Below, one piece after another: positions 16,814-26,726 of a DNA stretch of 64,000 nt. The position numbers were made by a program, and so were the translations under genes. The first letter of the stretch is position 1; each line of letters begins with the position of its first letter. A model generated the notes under the pieces. The model did no database searches. It was not told where the DNA came from and worked only from the letters and a program-made list of their open reading frames with translations. The stretch spans positions 682,001 to 746,000 of the forward strand of contig JAKAUC010000009.1 of the NCBI GenBank assembly GCA_021827865.1. Direction: 5' to 3'. Origin of the DNA: an archaeon (GTDB taxonomy: Archaea > Thermoproteota > Nitrososphaeria > Nitrososphaerales > Gagatemarchaeaceae).

Positions 16814-17746
16814 CTACCGCACCACGAATTCGAGGGAAGCGGCCGCGCCGTAGAGTTTGTTCTCGCCCTGCTGCCAGGCGACCGACTGCTTCCCTTCCAG
16901 GACTTCGTCGGTGATCTCCAGGCCGCGGTGGGCGGGGAGGCAGTGCATGACGACAGCCCCCTTGGGGGCTGACTTCATCAGGGCTGAGTTGACCTGGTAC
17001 CCCTTGAACGCCCGGTGCCTCTCCGCCTGCTCCTTCTCTTCCCCCATGCTCACCCAGACATCGGTATAGACCGCGTCCGCTCCGGCGACAGCGTCCTTCG
17101 GGTCCCTGACCACTTCGATGCTCCCGCCCGTCTTCTTGGCCAGAGACCTCGCCTTGCGGACGAGCGAGCTTTCGGGCTCGTATCCTTCGGGAGAGGCCGC
17201 CAACACGTTCATCCCGGCGAGGGCCCCTGCCAGGAGCAGCGAGTTGCAGACGTTGTTGCCGTCCCCGACGTAGGCTAGCGTTGTACCCCGCAGCTTACCC
17301 TTGGCCTCCTTGATGGTCAGCAGGTCGCTTATCGCCTGAGTCGGGTGCTCCGAGTCGCTGAGCGCGTTGATTACGGGCCTCCCCGAGTAGGCAGCCAGCT
17401 GGACCAGGGTGTCCTGGGAGAAGACCCGCCCCACTATGACGTCGAGGTACCCTCCCAGTATCCTGGCGGTGTCTTTGACGGGCTCTCCGCGGCTGAGCTG
17501 GAGTTCGTTGGCCGCGAGGTAGACGGGCGCGCCCCCGAGCCTCAGCGTGGCAACCTCAAAGCTCGTCCTTGTCCGCGTGGAAGGCTTCTCGAACAGAAGT
17601 CCTACGGCCGAACCCGAGAGGGCCCCCGACGGCCGCCTCGACCTGATCTGCCTCTTCAGCGCCCCGGATCGCGCGACGAGCGACTCCATTTCTTCAGGTG
17701 AAAGGTCGGCGACCGAAAGCAGGCTCCTCGGCGTCGGTGGCATCAT
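16814..17746 (-). CDS. argF: Ornithine carbamoyltransferase
   Basis: Makes citrulline from ornithine and carbamoyl phosphate. The 310-residue protein has the carbamoyl-phosphate motif KPSTRTRTSFE near residue 54, a HPTQ equivalent at EHPTQAISD near 133, and the ornithine motif MHCLPAHRG near 268. The aspartate-binding features of ATCase are absent. ATG start. It lies apart from the LysW-dependent arginine operon at 31-39 kb, to which it supplies the following step. Confidence 0.93.
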   Translation of the reverse strand: MMPPTPRSLLSVADLSPEEMESLVARSGALKRQIRSRRPSGALSGSAVGLLFEKPSTRTRTSFEVATLRLGGAPVYLAANELQLSRGEPVKDTARILGGYLDVIVGRVFSQDTLVQLAAYSGRPVINALSDSEHPTQAISDLLTIKEAKGKLRGTTLAYVGDGNNVCNSLLLAGALAGMNVLAASPEGYEPESSLVRKARSLAKKTGGSIEVVRDPKDAVAGADAVYTDVWVSMGEEKEQAERHRAFKGYQVNSALMKSAPKGAVVMHCLPAHRGLEITDEVLEGKQSVAWQQGENKLYGAAASLEFVVR

Positions 17747-17885
17747 GAACCTCTGCCGGAGGCTGCCTCATAGATGAAGTTATGCAGCAACCTGCAAGGC
17801 GAGCGATGGTCCCGGGCGGGCGTTCGCCGCTGGCGCCGGTATCCAGAGTGGGAGCCCTGCCTTGGGTTCCTGGGACGCGGCGGCC

Positions 17886-18734
17886 TTATGCGGCCAGGCC
17901 CCGTTCCTTCGCGAGGAGGGCCCTCTTCCTTCCGATCCCCATGCCGTAGCCACCCAGGCTCCCGTCCTTCCGGATCACCCTGTGGCATGGTATTATCAGG
18001 GGGACGGGGTTGGAGCCGCAGGCGTTCGCCACTGCCCTGACCGCGCGCGGCTTGCCTACCATCTCTGCCACCTCCTGATAGGACCTCGTCTCCCCAAGAG
18101 GGATGAGCCGCAATGCGGTCCAGACCCGCATCTGGAAGTCGGTGCCTCTTATGTCCAAGGGAAACTTCGCCTCCTGGCCGCGAAGATGATTCTGCAGAGT
18201 GTCGAGGTAGTTCTTCGCGCCGTCCGACTTTGCTATCTCGGCCCTGGGGAATTCGGCGACAAGCGCCTTCAGAAGCTCAGCGTCGCTCCGACCTGCCTTG
18301 ACCGAGCACACGCCGTGGTCCGTGCTGGCCAGGAGGATGCGGCCGATAGGCGAATCGCCGATCGCGTAGCCGACGCATGCCCCGGCCCCTCCCTTCCTGT
18401 AGGTCGCGGGGGTCATCCCGAGCCTCCTCCGGGAGTCTTCGTAGAGCCAGCTCTGCGCGGAGTAGCCCGTCCCCCTCAGGGCGTTGACCACGGGCTCGCC
18501 GCTGGCCAGCCTTGACCTGAGGAGGCTGAGCCTGCACTCCTCTAGATACTCGCGGGGGGACATACCCATCACCTCGGCGAAGGTCCTCTGCAGGTGGAAC
18601 GGACTGAGACAGAACCTCTCACCGAGGGTCGCGAGGGTGACACGTGAAGTGGAGTTCTCCTTCAGGAAGTCGCAGACCCGCTTCACAAGTTCGGCCTTCG
18701 ATGGCGCCTTCGACCCTGCTACTTCCCTCTGCAA
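17886..18734 (-). CDS. AraC-type regulator fused to O6-alkylguanine-DNA alkyltransferase (Ada-like)
   Basis: Residues 20-115 form an AraC-type double helix-turn-helix (LATLGERFCLSPFHLQRTF; MSPREYLEECRLSLLR). Residues 120-282 form the methyltransferase domain with the catalytic PCHRV near residue 251 and the following GGYGMGIGRK segment. Bacterial Ada has an additional N-terminal zinc domain that repairs methylphosphotriesters and senses damage; it is missing here. The protein therefore can repair O6-methylguanine but its inducing mechanism must differ. This domain set in an archaeon suggests transfer from bacteria. The TTG start is tentative. Confidence 0.87.
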   Translation of the reverse strand: MQREVAGSKAPSKAELVKRVCDFLKENSTSRVTLATLGERFCLSPFHLQRTFAEVMGMSPREYLEECRLSLLRSRLASGEPVVNALRGTGYSAQSWLYEDSRRRLGMTPATYRKGGAGACVGYAIGDSPIGRILLASTDHGVCSVKAGRSDAELLKALVAEFPRAEIAKSDGAKNYLDTLQNHLRGQEAKFPLDIRGTDFQMRVWTALRLIPLGETRSYQEVAEMVGKPRAVRAVANACGSNPVPLIIPCHRVIRKDGSLGGYGMGIGRKRALLAKERGLAA

Positions 18735-18813
18735 TTGCTCACTGGGTCACGGCGGCAGGTTCGGTAATAAGACGTTTTGTCTGGTTCTTGCTGAATTCCC
18801 TGTGAGGAGCGCC

Positions 18814-19719
18814 CTAGCTGACTCGGATGTTGGGGAGCACGCCGTGGACCACATAACCGAAGAAGTACAGGGCCACGGTCGCACCGAAAAGGATCAGCAG
18901 TATCTCGACGAAGTCCCTGAAGAAGGTCTTCTGCTGGACTACCACGCTGTACCAGGTGGTGACCGCGAGTATCACCACGGCGAGCGAAAGGGATGAAGAC
19001 AAGGCTAGTATCATGTTCCTCGTCAGGAAATAAGGGGTCGCGAGGGCTATGGCGGTCAGGAAGTAGGACACTCCCGTGTAGAATGCGCTCAGCCTTGCGG
19101 AGCCTTCGAAATTCCCCTGCTTCGCCTGGGCGTAGGCGGCTGAAGCCATGGCCAGCGATGCGGCGGCCCCGGCGATCACCCCGGCGAGCCCGGCGACCTC
19201 GGTCAGGTCGTAGAACCCCAGAGATCCGGCGTGGATGCCCGATATCTCCACGAGTGAATCGGCCAGGCCGAGCACGACGAACGAGATGTAGCGGACCGCG
19301 GAGCTCTCGACCTTCATCTCCAGGGCCTTCTCATGGTCCTTCTCGTCTGCCACCATCTCGTCGAAGTCGGCTCTGTCCTTCTCCGGGATGAGGGGCGCGA
19401 AGCCCTGGTACGTCTTCACCACGCTCTCCTCGTGCCTGTCCAGGTACCGCGTGGCGAACGTGAGACCGAGGAACTTCCTCAGGAAGAGCACCCAGTAGAG
19501 TTTCAGCTTGGCGAGCCTCGGCTCCTCCCCGGGGACGTACTTCCTCCAGAACTCGTAGTGCCTGTGCTCCGTGGTCGATAGGGTCCTGAGGATCTCCGCG
19601 AAGGGACTTTCGTGGTCTACTGTCTTCGAGAGTCGCTCATAGAGCGTGTAGTCGGACCACTCGTCGGACATCCGGGTCCGAGCCACCTCCTTGAGCGCCT
19701 TCTCCTCGTCGGGGAGCAT
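18814..19719 (-). CDS. VIT1/CCC1-family metal transporter with ferritin-like domain
   Basis: A 301-residue protein in two parts. Residues 1-135 are a rubrerythrin/ferritin-like helical domain with E and H residues (STTEHRHYEFW; DEKDHEKALEMK) suited to iron binding. Residues 140-300 are the VIT1 membrane domain with about five helices, including GLADSLVEISGIHAGS. Members move Fe2+ or Mn2+ out of the cytosol, and ferritin-fused forms act in iron detoxification. ATG start. It stands alone, and no Fur or DtxR-like regulator is adjacent. Confidence 0.87.
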   Translation of the reverse strand: MLPDEEKALKEVARTRMSDEWSDYTLYERLSKTVDHESPFAEILRTLSTTEHRHYEFWRKYVPGEEPRLAKLKLYWVLFLRKFLGLTFATRYLDRHEESVVKTYQGFAPLIPEKDRADFDEMVADEKDHEKALEMKVESSAVRYISFVVLGLADSLVEISGIHAGSLGFYDLTEVAGLAGVIAGAAASLAMASAAYAQAKQGNFEGSARLSAFYTGVSYFLTAIALATPYFLTRNMILALSSSLSLAVVILAVTTWYSVVVQQKTFFRDFVEILLILFGATVALYFFGYVVHGVLPNIRVS

Positions 19720-19822
19720 CCAGACCTACGACCTTGACAGGCGTATTTGAACCCTGAGCGCGCTCAGGGTCCGAAGCGTTCCAATGGAGTAGTTTATAGC
19801 GGAACGCAGCGGAAGGGGGCAT

Positions 19823-19963
19823 ATGGTTTCAGCGTACTGCGTGAAATGCAAGGCATCACGAGAGGTGAAGAACCCTCGGAGCGTGACCATGAAGAACGGT
19901 AGGCACGCGACATCAGGGACCTGCCCGATCTGCGGGACCAAGATGTTCAAGATAGGCGGCTAG
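19823..19963 (+). CDS. DUF5679 zinc-ribbon protein
   Basis: A 46-residue protein with CVKCK near residue 6 and CPICG near 34 and the conserved middle NPRSVTMKNGRHAT, matching the small DUF5679 family of archaea. Function unknown; probably a structural zinc site. ATG start about 29 bp after a TTTATAG box. Convergent with leuS. Confidence 0.85.
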   Translation: MVSAYCVKCKASREVKNPRSVTMKNGRHATSGTCPICGTKMFKIGG

Positions 19964-19993
19964 GCTCGGCCACAGCCCCTGGCATCAGCACCT

Positions 19994-22831
19994 TCACTCT
20001 AGGAAAAACGCCGGCTTCGCAGGCAACGCTTCCCTCGCCTTGTTGGCAGGGTCGTGGGTCTGCTTGCCAGCCTTCTGGATTACCACCTCTAGCCCCAGTT
20101 CCTTCGACATGAACTCGGAGGCTCCCGAAAGGGAGCTGAACTCGTCGAAGCCCTTGGAGGAGGCGATTTTGCCGAAGAGTTCGTCCCCCAGTTCATAGAG
20201 GAGCTTGAAGACCCTGTCTGGCTGGATCTTCAGGGCCGCGTATTTCTTCAACACCTGGCTGACGTTTCCCTTGCTCTGCTTCGCCGCGGTGAGCTCCAGG
20301 AAGTAGGCCTTCGCTTCGTCCGAGCACACATAGACGTTGAGCCTTGATCTGGTCCCCTTGACCACCTTCAGCACGTTCCGAGCGTCGTCCAGCACCCTGT
20401 CGACGACCGCCTCAGCCAGCTCCGCCCCCTCATCCAGGGGGAAGTCCTTCAGGGAGGGCCAGTCGGCCTGGCAGACCAGCCCCCTCCCGCCCAGCTCGTG
20501 GTTCATGTCTTCGGCCATGAAGGGGGTGAAGGGGCTCATCATCCTGACCCAGGCGCTGAACACGTCGACCAGGGTCTGTTTCCTGGGCGAGCCTGCCCGC
20601 CGGAGGTAGTACCTGATATCGTTCCAGGTGTCGAGGAATATTGTCGCAGCCGCGCGCCTCACTCTGAGCTCCTCCATCGCCACCGTGGCCGTCTCTATCC
20701 TCCTGTGAACGGTGGAGATGAGCCATGAGTCGAGCCCGTCCGCCTTCCTGTCCTTGGCTGACTTCAGCGTCTTCTTGACGAATGGGAGGACCGCCTCCAC
20801 CTTCCCCTTGGAATCTTCGGCCGCCCTGTCCCTCCAGTCGGCGTCGTCCATTCCGTCTGCGGTGAGCGCGAGGGCGAGCCTGAAGCCGTCAGCGCCGTAC
20901 TTCTCGAGGGCGCCCTTCCAGGTGACGAAGTTACCCTTGGTCTTGCTCATCTTCTTTCCTTCGATGAGTATCATGCCGTTGATCCCGAGGCCCTTCGGCC
21001 ACTGGCGCTCTGGGAAGAGCGCGGCGTGGTGGAAGGCGTAGAAAGTGAGGTGGTTGGGGATGAGCTCCTTGGCGGAGTTGCGCAGGTCGACGGGGTACCA
21101 GTAAGAGAACTCCTCTCTGACCTCCCTGAGTCTCTTCTCCGTGGTCCCGGCGGCCTTCGCCAGGCTGGGGGGGTTGCCTTTTCCGAAGAAGACGTAGTCT
21201 AGGACATCGGGGGTAAGGCTCTCCGGGGCGAGCTTCTCTGCGTTGACGAACTTGCTGACGCAGTAGTAGGCCATGTATATCGTGGAGTCGCTGAGCGTCT
21301 CGACTATCCAGTCCTTGTCCCAGGGTATCTTGGTCCCCATCCCCGAGCGCCTGGCGCAAGGCCAGTCGTTGAGCCATTCGATGGTGGAGTAGAACCACTG
21401 CCTCGCGTCCTCGGGATAGACGGCTGCCTGCTCGACAACCCGCCTGGCCTTCGCCTTCCACTCAGGATTGGAGTAGTTCAGGAACCACTGGTTCTCGAGT
21501 ATCTTCACGTAGCACCTGGTCCCGCACCTGCAGACCACCTTCTCGGAGAGCTCGTACATATTCCCCAGCCTCTCGGTCTTGGCCAGGAGGTCGGCTGCCT
21601 TCGCCTTTGCTTCGCTCACGGCAAGCCCCGCCATCGGGCCCGATGCGTGGGACAGCACGCCGCCGTGGAACTCCGCGCTGTACACCTCGGCCGTGGCCTC
21701 CTCGAGACGGCTGTCGGTGGAGTCCTTGATGCCGAGCCTCTCGACCGCGTCCTTTGCGGGGATCTGCGAGTACCCCTTGACAGTGAGTATCGGGATGGGA
21801 GCCAGCGCGTCTGCGATCTCCTTCACCTGCCTCCCAGTCTCGATCCTCCCCTCCTGGATGTCCCTGAGGGCTGCGAAGTCATAGGGGGCATGGGCAGGGA
21901 CGCTGAACACCACGCCGGTCCCCAGCGTGTCGTCAACGAACTTGGCCGGGAGCACGGGGAGGGACTTCCCGGTCAGCGGGGCCATGGCGTACCGCGCGAC
22001 GAGGTCCGCGCCCTTGAAGGAGCGGATGGGGACGACATCGTGCTTCTGCTCCACAAGCCTCCCCAGTGCGCTCGAGCTCACCACCCACAGCTCGCCGTCT
22101 ACCCTGGCTTCGCTGTACTCGGCTTCGGGGTTCACCCAGAGGTTGGTCGCTCCGTAGATCGTCTCGGGACGGAGGGTGGCGGCGACCAGCGCCCACTCCC
22201 CGAGGTGGAACTTGATCAAGGTGAACTCCTGGGGAGAGACCCCCTCCCCCTCCATCCTGTCGTGGTCCCCCGTCGGGCTCTTGTCGTTGGGGCACCACAC
22301 CACTGGGTGGGTCCCCTGGACGACATAGCCGAGCTCGCGGAGGCGGAGGTACTGCCACTCCACGAACTTCCTGAACGCCGGGTCGATGGTCCTGAACTCC
22401 CGCCGCCAGTCTATCGAGAAGCCGGTGTCTTTCACTACCTGGCGGCTTGCCTTGGTGTAGTAGGATGCCAGGTACTCCGGGTCGGTGAACTTCTCCACCT
22501 CCTTCGCGGGGATGCCGTCCGCCTCGACGAAGGCGCGGCGGGCCGCGGCGTCCCCCTGCTTGAGCCTCTGGCTCATCCCCACGATAGTCTTGCCGGTCCA
22601 GTGCCAGGCCCAGGGGAAGAGGACGTTGTATCCCTGCAGGCGCCTGAACCGGGCATAGAACTCGACCCTGGAGGCGGTGAACGCAGTCCCCACGTGGACC
22701 GCGGCGTTCATGTAGGGGAAGGGGAAGGTCACGAACGCCTTCTTCTTTCCCTGCACAGGGTCAGGCTCGAAGACGCGCCTGTCGTTCCAGACCTTCAGCC
22801 AGTACTTCTCTCGCGCCGACATGCCAGTCAA
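19994..22831 (-). CDS. leuS: Leucyl-tRNA synthetase, archaeal type
   Basis: Charges tRNA-Leu. The 945-residue class Ia enzyme has an N-terminal Rossmann catalytic core with a HIGH-equivalent HVGT near residue 41, WHWTGKTI shortly after, an editing (CP1) domain in the middle, a zinc-like CRCG segment near 438, KMSKTKGN near 625, and an anticodon-binding/C-terminal region of archaeal length. The fourth HIGH position is Thr, a variant seen in some archaeal enzymes. The ATG overlaps the alaS stop by 4 bp, so the two synthetase genes are translationally coupled. Confidence 0.95.
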   Translation of the reverse strand: MTGMSAREKYWLKVWNDRRVFEPDPVQGKKKAFVTFPFPYMNAAVHVGTAFTASRVEFYARFRRLQGYNVLFPWAWHWTGKTIVGMSQRLKQGDAAARRAFVEADGIPAKEVEKFTDPEYLASYYTKASRQVVKDTGFSIDWRREFRTIDPAFRKFVEWQYLRLRELGYVVQGTHPVVWCPNDKSPTGDHDRMEGEGVSPQEFTLIKFHLGEWALVAATLRPETIYGATNLWVNPEAEYSEARVDGELWVVSSSALGRLVEQKHDVVPIRSFKGADLVARYAMAPLTGKSLPVLPAKFVDDTLGTGVVFSVPAHAPYDFAALRDIQEGRIETGRQVKEIADALAPIPILTVKGYSQIPAKDAVERLGIKDSTDSRLEEATAEVYSAEFHGGVLSHASGPMAGLAVSEAKAKAADLLAKTERLGNMYELSEKVVCRCGTRCYVKILENQWFLNYSNPEWKAKARRVVEQAAVYPEDARQWFYSTIEWLNDWPCARRSGMGTKIPWDKDWIVETLSDSTIYMAYYCVSKFVNAEKLAPESLTPDVLDYVFFGKGNPPSLAKAAGTTEKRLREVREEFSYWYPVDLRNSAKELIPNHLTFYAFHHAALFPERQWPKGLGINGMILIEGKKMSKTKGNFVTWKGALEKYGADGFRLALALTADGMDDADWRDRAAEDSKGKVEAVLPFVKKTLKSAKDRKADGLDSWLISTVHRRIETATVAMEELRVRRAAATIFLDTWNDIRYYLRRAGSPRKQTLVDVFSAWVRMMSPFTPFMAEDMNHELGGRGLVCQADWPSLKDFPLDEGAELAEAVVDRVLDDARNVLKVVKGTRSRLNVYVCSDEAKAYFLELTAAKQSKGNVSQVLKKYAALKIQPDRVFKLLYELGDELFGKIASSKGFDEFSSLSGASEFMSKELGLEVVIQKAGKQTHDPANKAREALPAKPAFFLE

Positions 22832-25557
22832 CTCGTGGCGGGCGGGAGGAGGCTCTGGGCGAGCGAAGATGTTTCGTCTATCTTGGCCACGAGCGGACCG
22901 CCGCCCTGGGCGAATGACTGGGAACCCCCACCGGAACCCCCGAGGGCGGGGGCCAGCTTCCTAACGATCTCGGTGGCGGAGAAGCCTGCCTTGACGGCGG
23001 CTTGGCCGACGAAGCAGACGATGCGGGCGGACTTGCCCGCTGAGAATACTGCGATGTAGATCAGCGACGGCTCGGACGATACGCTCTTCTGCCCCTGGAC
23101 TATAATCTGTTCCTCCCCCAGGGGAGGATTCGTCGAGACGTATAGCTTTGCGTTGCCCACCGTCTTGGCTTCGGCGGCTACGCCGGTTGTGGACATCTCG
23201 ACCATGGTCTGCCCGAGGCGCTTCTCGCGGGCCCTGGACTCTTCGAGGTCCTTGAGGAGACCCCTCGCCACCTTGGGGAGGTTCTCCCTCTGGGTGTTAA
23301 GCACGGCCGAGAGCTCGCCGAGCTCGGAGTCCATCCTGTGCATGTACTCTATGGCCGCCTCTCCGGCTACGAACTCGAGCCTCTCGACACCGTCCTGGAC
23401 CCTTTCGGCCTTCGTGACCTTGATGAGCCCCACCTCGCCGGTGGACCTGGCGTGGGTCCCCCCGCACGCCTCTATGTCCCACCCCCCTATGTCGACCACC
23501 CTGACGAGCTTGCCTGGGACAACCCCTCCCTGGTAGAGCCTGAAGCCGTACTTCTCCTCCGCCTCCTTCCGCGGCATGAAGGTGTTCTTCACCGCCAGGT
23601 CTCGCCTGACGACGTCGTTGGCCAGGTCTTCGATCTTTTGCACCTCGGCCTCGGTCAGGTGTGAGAAGTGGGTGATGTCTATCCTCCCATAGTCCTCCTC
23701 CTTGAAGGCTGAATGCTGCCAGACCCAGGGCCCGAGCACTTCCCTGGAAGAGCCGTTGAGTATGTGGGTCGCAGTGTGGACCTGGGTGACCCTCCGCCGC
23801 CGCCTCTGGTCGACGTGGCACTCCACCCTCGTCCCGGCTCTGGGAGCCTTCCCCTCCACTTTGTGGATCACCACTTCGCCATATTTCTCGATGTCCACCA
23901 CCTTCGCTCCGCCGAGAAGCCCCCGGTCGGGCTCCTGGCCTCCGCCGCGCGGGTAGAAGACCGTCCTGTCTAGGACGACGTGGTTCCCCTGGAAGACCTT
24001 CAGGACCTTGGCGGTAAAGTCCATGGGGGCCCCCTCCTCGTAGTACCATAGCCTCGTCGGCGGGACCCCCCGTGTGTCGAACTGGAGCGTCGGCTGCTCG
24101 ATCTCGCGGGTAAGGTGCCTTGCCTGGACCTTCTCGTAGAATCCCTCGGGCGGGCTTACCCTCGCGCCGGCCTCGATGAGCTGCTCCGGGGTGACCCCGT
24201 CCGAGTCGTAGAGCCTCACCAGGTCGTCGGTCCCCAGCTCCCTCCCGCCGGACGAGATGGAAGCCACTATCTTGGCCGCCCTCTCGGCGGAAGACAGGTA
24301 CCTGGACTCCTCGACTTCCAGCACCTTCTTCACATCAGAGTGGTGTCCTGCAAGCTCCGGGTACATCCCCCTGAGCTGGTCGATGTGCCAGTCGACGAGG
24401 TCAGGGACAGTCAGCCTGAACTTGTAGTAGTTGATGAAGTTCCGCGCCCGCCTGTAGATCATCCTCAGGTTGTAGCCTCCACCCGAGTTGCTCGGGAGCA
24501 TGCCGTCGGCGATGGCGAAGAGGAGCGACCGTGTGTGGTCGGCGATGGCGTACATGGCCTCCAGGGCGCCGAACTGCTTTGCCAGGTGCGAAACGTCGTC
24601 GCCCAGGGCTCCGGCGATCTTCAGCCTCGCCTCGTCGAGGTTCCGGTACTCGTCCAGGTTGATCTCGCCTGCGAGGGCGGAGTATCTCCTGAAGAGGCGT
24701 TCGTCGTACTCGACGGCATTCTCCTCCCGCATCTTCCTCAGGACTGGGGCGAAGTACGAGTCGTAGGCCGTAGGGGTGCCCTGGGTGAGCCAGGTAAGGC
24801 GCTCGAGCCCCGCCCCCATGTCTACGACCCCTTCCTTGAGCTGGACGTACTTCTCTGGGCTGCCTTCGAAGGCCGTGAAGACAGCGTTCCCGGTTTCAAG
24901 CCCCCTGACGTTGTACTGGAGCGAGTAGCCGAAGGCCCCATACCCCATCCAGACGTCCTCGTCGAAGGACACCTCCTCCTTGGGTATGCCGAAGACCTTC
25001 GTGAGGAGCTCGAAGTCGAGGTCGATGGTCCTGTCCTTCCAGTACCCCTCCCTGTTCGCCAGGGCGGTCTGGCCGACCATGCAGAAGGAGGTGCCGTGCT
25101 TCCCGTTGACCCCGACCGTGGGGACGTCGTTGAACCTCAGGCACATCTGCGGGACCACGAGGGGGTTGGCCGGAAGAGTGAAGACCACCTTCCCGCCTTC
25201 CACCCTCTGGAAGTCGATTATCGACGCGACGGTGAAGTAGAGGTCGGGGCGCCACCTGCTTACCACAGGGTAGCGCTTGACTACGGCATGCCCGTTCCTC
25301 TTGAAGAAGGACTCGACGGCCTTCCAGGTCTCGACGTAGCTGAGCCTCCTGGAGGCGGGCGGGTCGCCGATGAACGTGTAAGGAGAGCAGGGCTGGTCGT
25401 CGCACCTGGTCCTTTCCGGCCGCAGCGTCCAGAAGTGCTTGCCGCAGCTCTCGCACTTCTTCCTGACGTACCCCTCCCTCTTGAACAGGTCCACGACGTA
25501 GTACTTTTTGTAGCCGGAGGAGAACTTGGCCTTCAGGGCCTGCTTCTTTTCGTTCAA
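22828..25557 (-). CDS. alaS: Alanyl-tRNA synthetase, archaeal type
   Basis: Charges tRNA-Ala and edits Ser/Gly errors. The 909-residue protein begins with the archaeal N-terminal zinc-like element (CESCGKHFWTL near residue 35, then CDDQPC), followed by the class II catalytic core, the editing domain with HTATHILN near 598 and CGGTHARSTGEVG near 700, and a C-terminal coiled/DHHA1 domain. It leads an alaS-leuS operon with a 4-bp overlap. In many Thermoproteota alaS lies beside rpl12, as here. Confidence 0.95.
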   Translation of the reverse strand: MNEKKQALKAKFSSGYKKYYVVDLFKREGYVRKKCESCGKHFWTLRPERTRCDDQPCSPYTFIGDPPASRRLSYVETWKAVESFFKRNGHAVVKRYPVVSRWRPDLYFTVASIIDFQRVEGGKVVFTLPANPLVVPQMCLRFNDVPTVGVNGKHGTSFCMVGQTALANREGYWKDRTIDLDFELLTKVFGIPKEEVSFDEDVWMGYGAFGYSLQYNVRGLETGNAVFTAFEGSPEKYVQLKEGVVDMGAGLERLTWLTQGTPTAYDSYFAPVLRKMREENAVEYDERLFRRYSALAGEINLDEYRNLDEARLKIAGALGDDVSHLAKQFGALEAMYAIADHTRSLLFAIADGMLPSNSGGGYNLRMIYRRARNFINYYKFRLTVPDLVDWHIDQLRGMYPELAGHHSDVKKVLEVEESRYLSSAERAAKIVASISSGGRELGTDDLVRLYDSDGVTPEQLIEAGARVSPPEGFYEKVQARHLTREIEQPTLQFDTRGVPPTRLWYYEEGAPMDFTAKVLKVFQGNHVVLDRTVFYPRGGGQEPDRGLLGGAKVVDIEKYGEVVIHKVEGKAPRAGTRVECHVDQRRRRRVTQVHTATHILNGSSREVLGPWVWQHSAFKEEDYGRIDITHFSHLTEAEVQKIEDLANDVVRRDLAVKNTFMPRKEAEEKYGFRLYQGGVVPGKLVRVVDIGGWDIEACGGTHARSTGEVGLIKVTKAERVQDGVERLEFVAGEAAIEYMHRMDSELGELSAVLNTQRENLPKVARGLLKDLEESRAREKRLGQTMVEMSTTGVAAEAKTVGNAKLYVSTNPPLGEEQIIVQGQKSVSSEPSLIYIAVFSAGKSARIVCFVGQAAVKAGFSATEIVRKLAPALGGSGGGSQSFAQGGGPLVAKIDETSSLAQSLLPPATS

Positions 25558-25660
25558 CTGGGCTGCTCCACTGTCTTTTCACGAGTCCTTGCCCTGAAGT
25601 AGATAAACTTGGGATGCCGGCCGAGGGAAGGCTTAACGGGTGCGGCGGGGCCTCTCATCC

Positions 25661-26161
25661 ATGCCTGCTGAGATAATCATCAGGGAGGCGAGGGGGGACG
25701 AGATTGCGCTCGTAAAGCGCCTCTCCGTGGACGAGCTCCCCGACGAGCTCAACGAGTTGGAGCGCCCCCAGGCGGAGGAGGCCAAGAAGGCGTTCGCGAG
25801 GACCATGGAAGCCCTCCTCAGGAAGGAGGGGAGCGAGGTCTACGTGGCTCTGGTCGGGGGCGGGCCGGAGGTCGCTGGGTACGTCTGGTTCGGGGTGTCA
25901 GACAGGCCGTTCAGTCAGATGAAGGTCGGCTGGATCTACGACATCCAGGTCGTCCCGGCAGAGAGGGGGAAGGGGGTCGGAGAGGCGCTGCTGAAGCACG
26001 CCCTGGACGTGAGCAGGAGGAAGGGGTTCAGGCTCGCGGGGCTTATGGTGAGGGCGAACAACAGGGTCGCCTACTCCCTGTACGAGAAGCTGGGTTTCTA
26101 CCCCGAGTATGTGGTGATGAGTCGGAACGAGCAGGGGCCGGTTTCAACTTCAAACTCTTAA
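25661..26161 (+). CDS. GNAT-family N-acetyltransferase
   Basis: A 166-residue acetyl-CoA-dependent transferase. The acetyl-CoA loop [15 protein letters not shown] is near residue 105, followed by a motif B segment [24 protein letters not shown], close to RimI-type proteins. I choose the second ATG because a CTTAACGG box lies about 28 bp upstream. It precedes rpl12 by 34 bp; RimI enzymes modify ribosomal proteins, so a ribosomal substrate is possible but unproven. Confidence 0.85.
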   Translation: MPAEIIIREARGDEIALVKRLSVDELPDELNELERPQAEEAKKAFARTMEALLRKEGSEVYVALVGGGPEVAGYVWFGVSDRPFSQMKVGWIYDIQVVPAERGKGVGEALLKHALDVSRRKGFRLAGLMVRANNRVAYSLYEKLGFYPEYVVMSRNEQGPVSTSNS

Positions 26162-26195
26162 ATACGGAACCGAGGTCGCCTGTCCGCGAATTAAG

Positions 26196-26501
26196 ATGGA
26201 GTACGTTTACGCAGCTCTCCTGCTTCACAAGCTAGGGAAGCCGGTCAGCGAAGAGAACCTGACCAGCGTGGTGAAGGCGACTGGCTCGGCCCCCGACACG
26301 GTGAAGATCAAGGCACTGGCTTCTGCCCTGAGCGAGGTGAACATCGACGAGGCGCTGAAGAACGCCGCGACGATGGCTGCCGCGCCCGCGGCCTCTGCCG
26401 CAGCCCCTGGCGCACCCGCGGCGAAGGCAGAGGAGAAGCCGAAGGAAGAGGAGAAGAAGGAAGAAGAGGCTCTACAGGGTCTCGCTTCACTCTTCGGCTA
26501 A
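26196..26501 (+). CDS. rpl12: Ribosomal protein L12 (P1 family)
   Basis: The acidic stalk protein of the large subunit. It has the helical dimerisation/P0-binding N-terminal domain ([15 protein letters not shown]), an Ala/Pro hinge at about 63-80, and a charged Glu/Lys tail ending in the GTPase-binding LASLFG. Length 101 is typical. ATG start after a TTAAATA box. It is on the strand opposite to rpl10-rpl1-rpl11, whereas it usually follows rpl10 in the same operon. Confidence 0.95.
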   Translation: MEYVYAALLLHKLGKPVSEENLTSVVKATGSAPDTVKIKALASALSEVNIDEALKNAATMAAAPAASAAAPGAPAAKAEEKPKEEEKKEEEALQGLASLFG

Positions 26502-26726
26502 GCCAAACACGCTCTTCGTGCCGCATCTAGGCCAGCGTGAGCTGTCCCCGCCTGCGGGCTGTCTGTTCGGCACTGCCTGTCTTCCCAAGGCATCCTGGTG
26601 TTGCCCGCCCAGCGCCCCGCGTAGGCTGTCAGAATCCGCGACGATTTCTTCCGTTCATGGAGTCGGGCGAAGGCGTCCCAAGGGGCTCTTCCTGAAGTAG
26701 CTGTGTCTGGCCGCGTGATCCAGCGA

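Noticed and set aside
21647-23059. Forward frame of about 470 codons antisense to leuS/alaS
   Set aside because: Composition is Val/Glu/Gly/Pro-rich as expected from the reverse complement of a high-GC gene; no motif.
24115-25602. Long forward frame of about 495 codons antisense to alaS
   Set aside because: It is a GC-rich shadow of alaS with no motif; the alaS frame has full family motifs.
26502-26726. Possible structured RNA between rpl12 and rpl10
   Set aside because: Some local complementarity, but no match to conserved elements of RNase P RNA, SRP RNA or 5S rRNA that I could identify.
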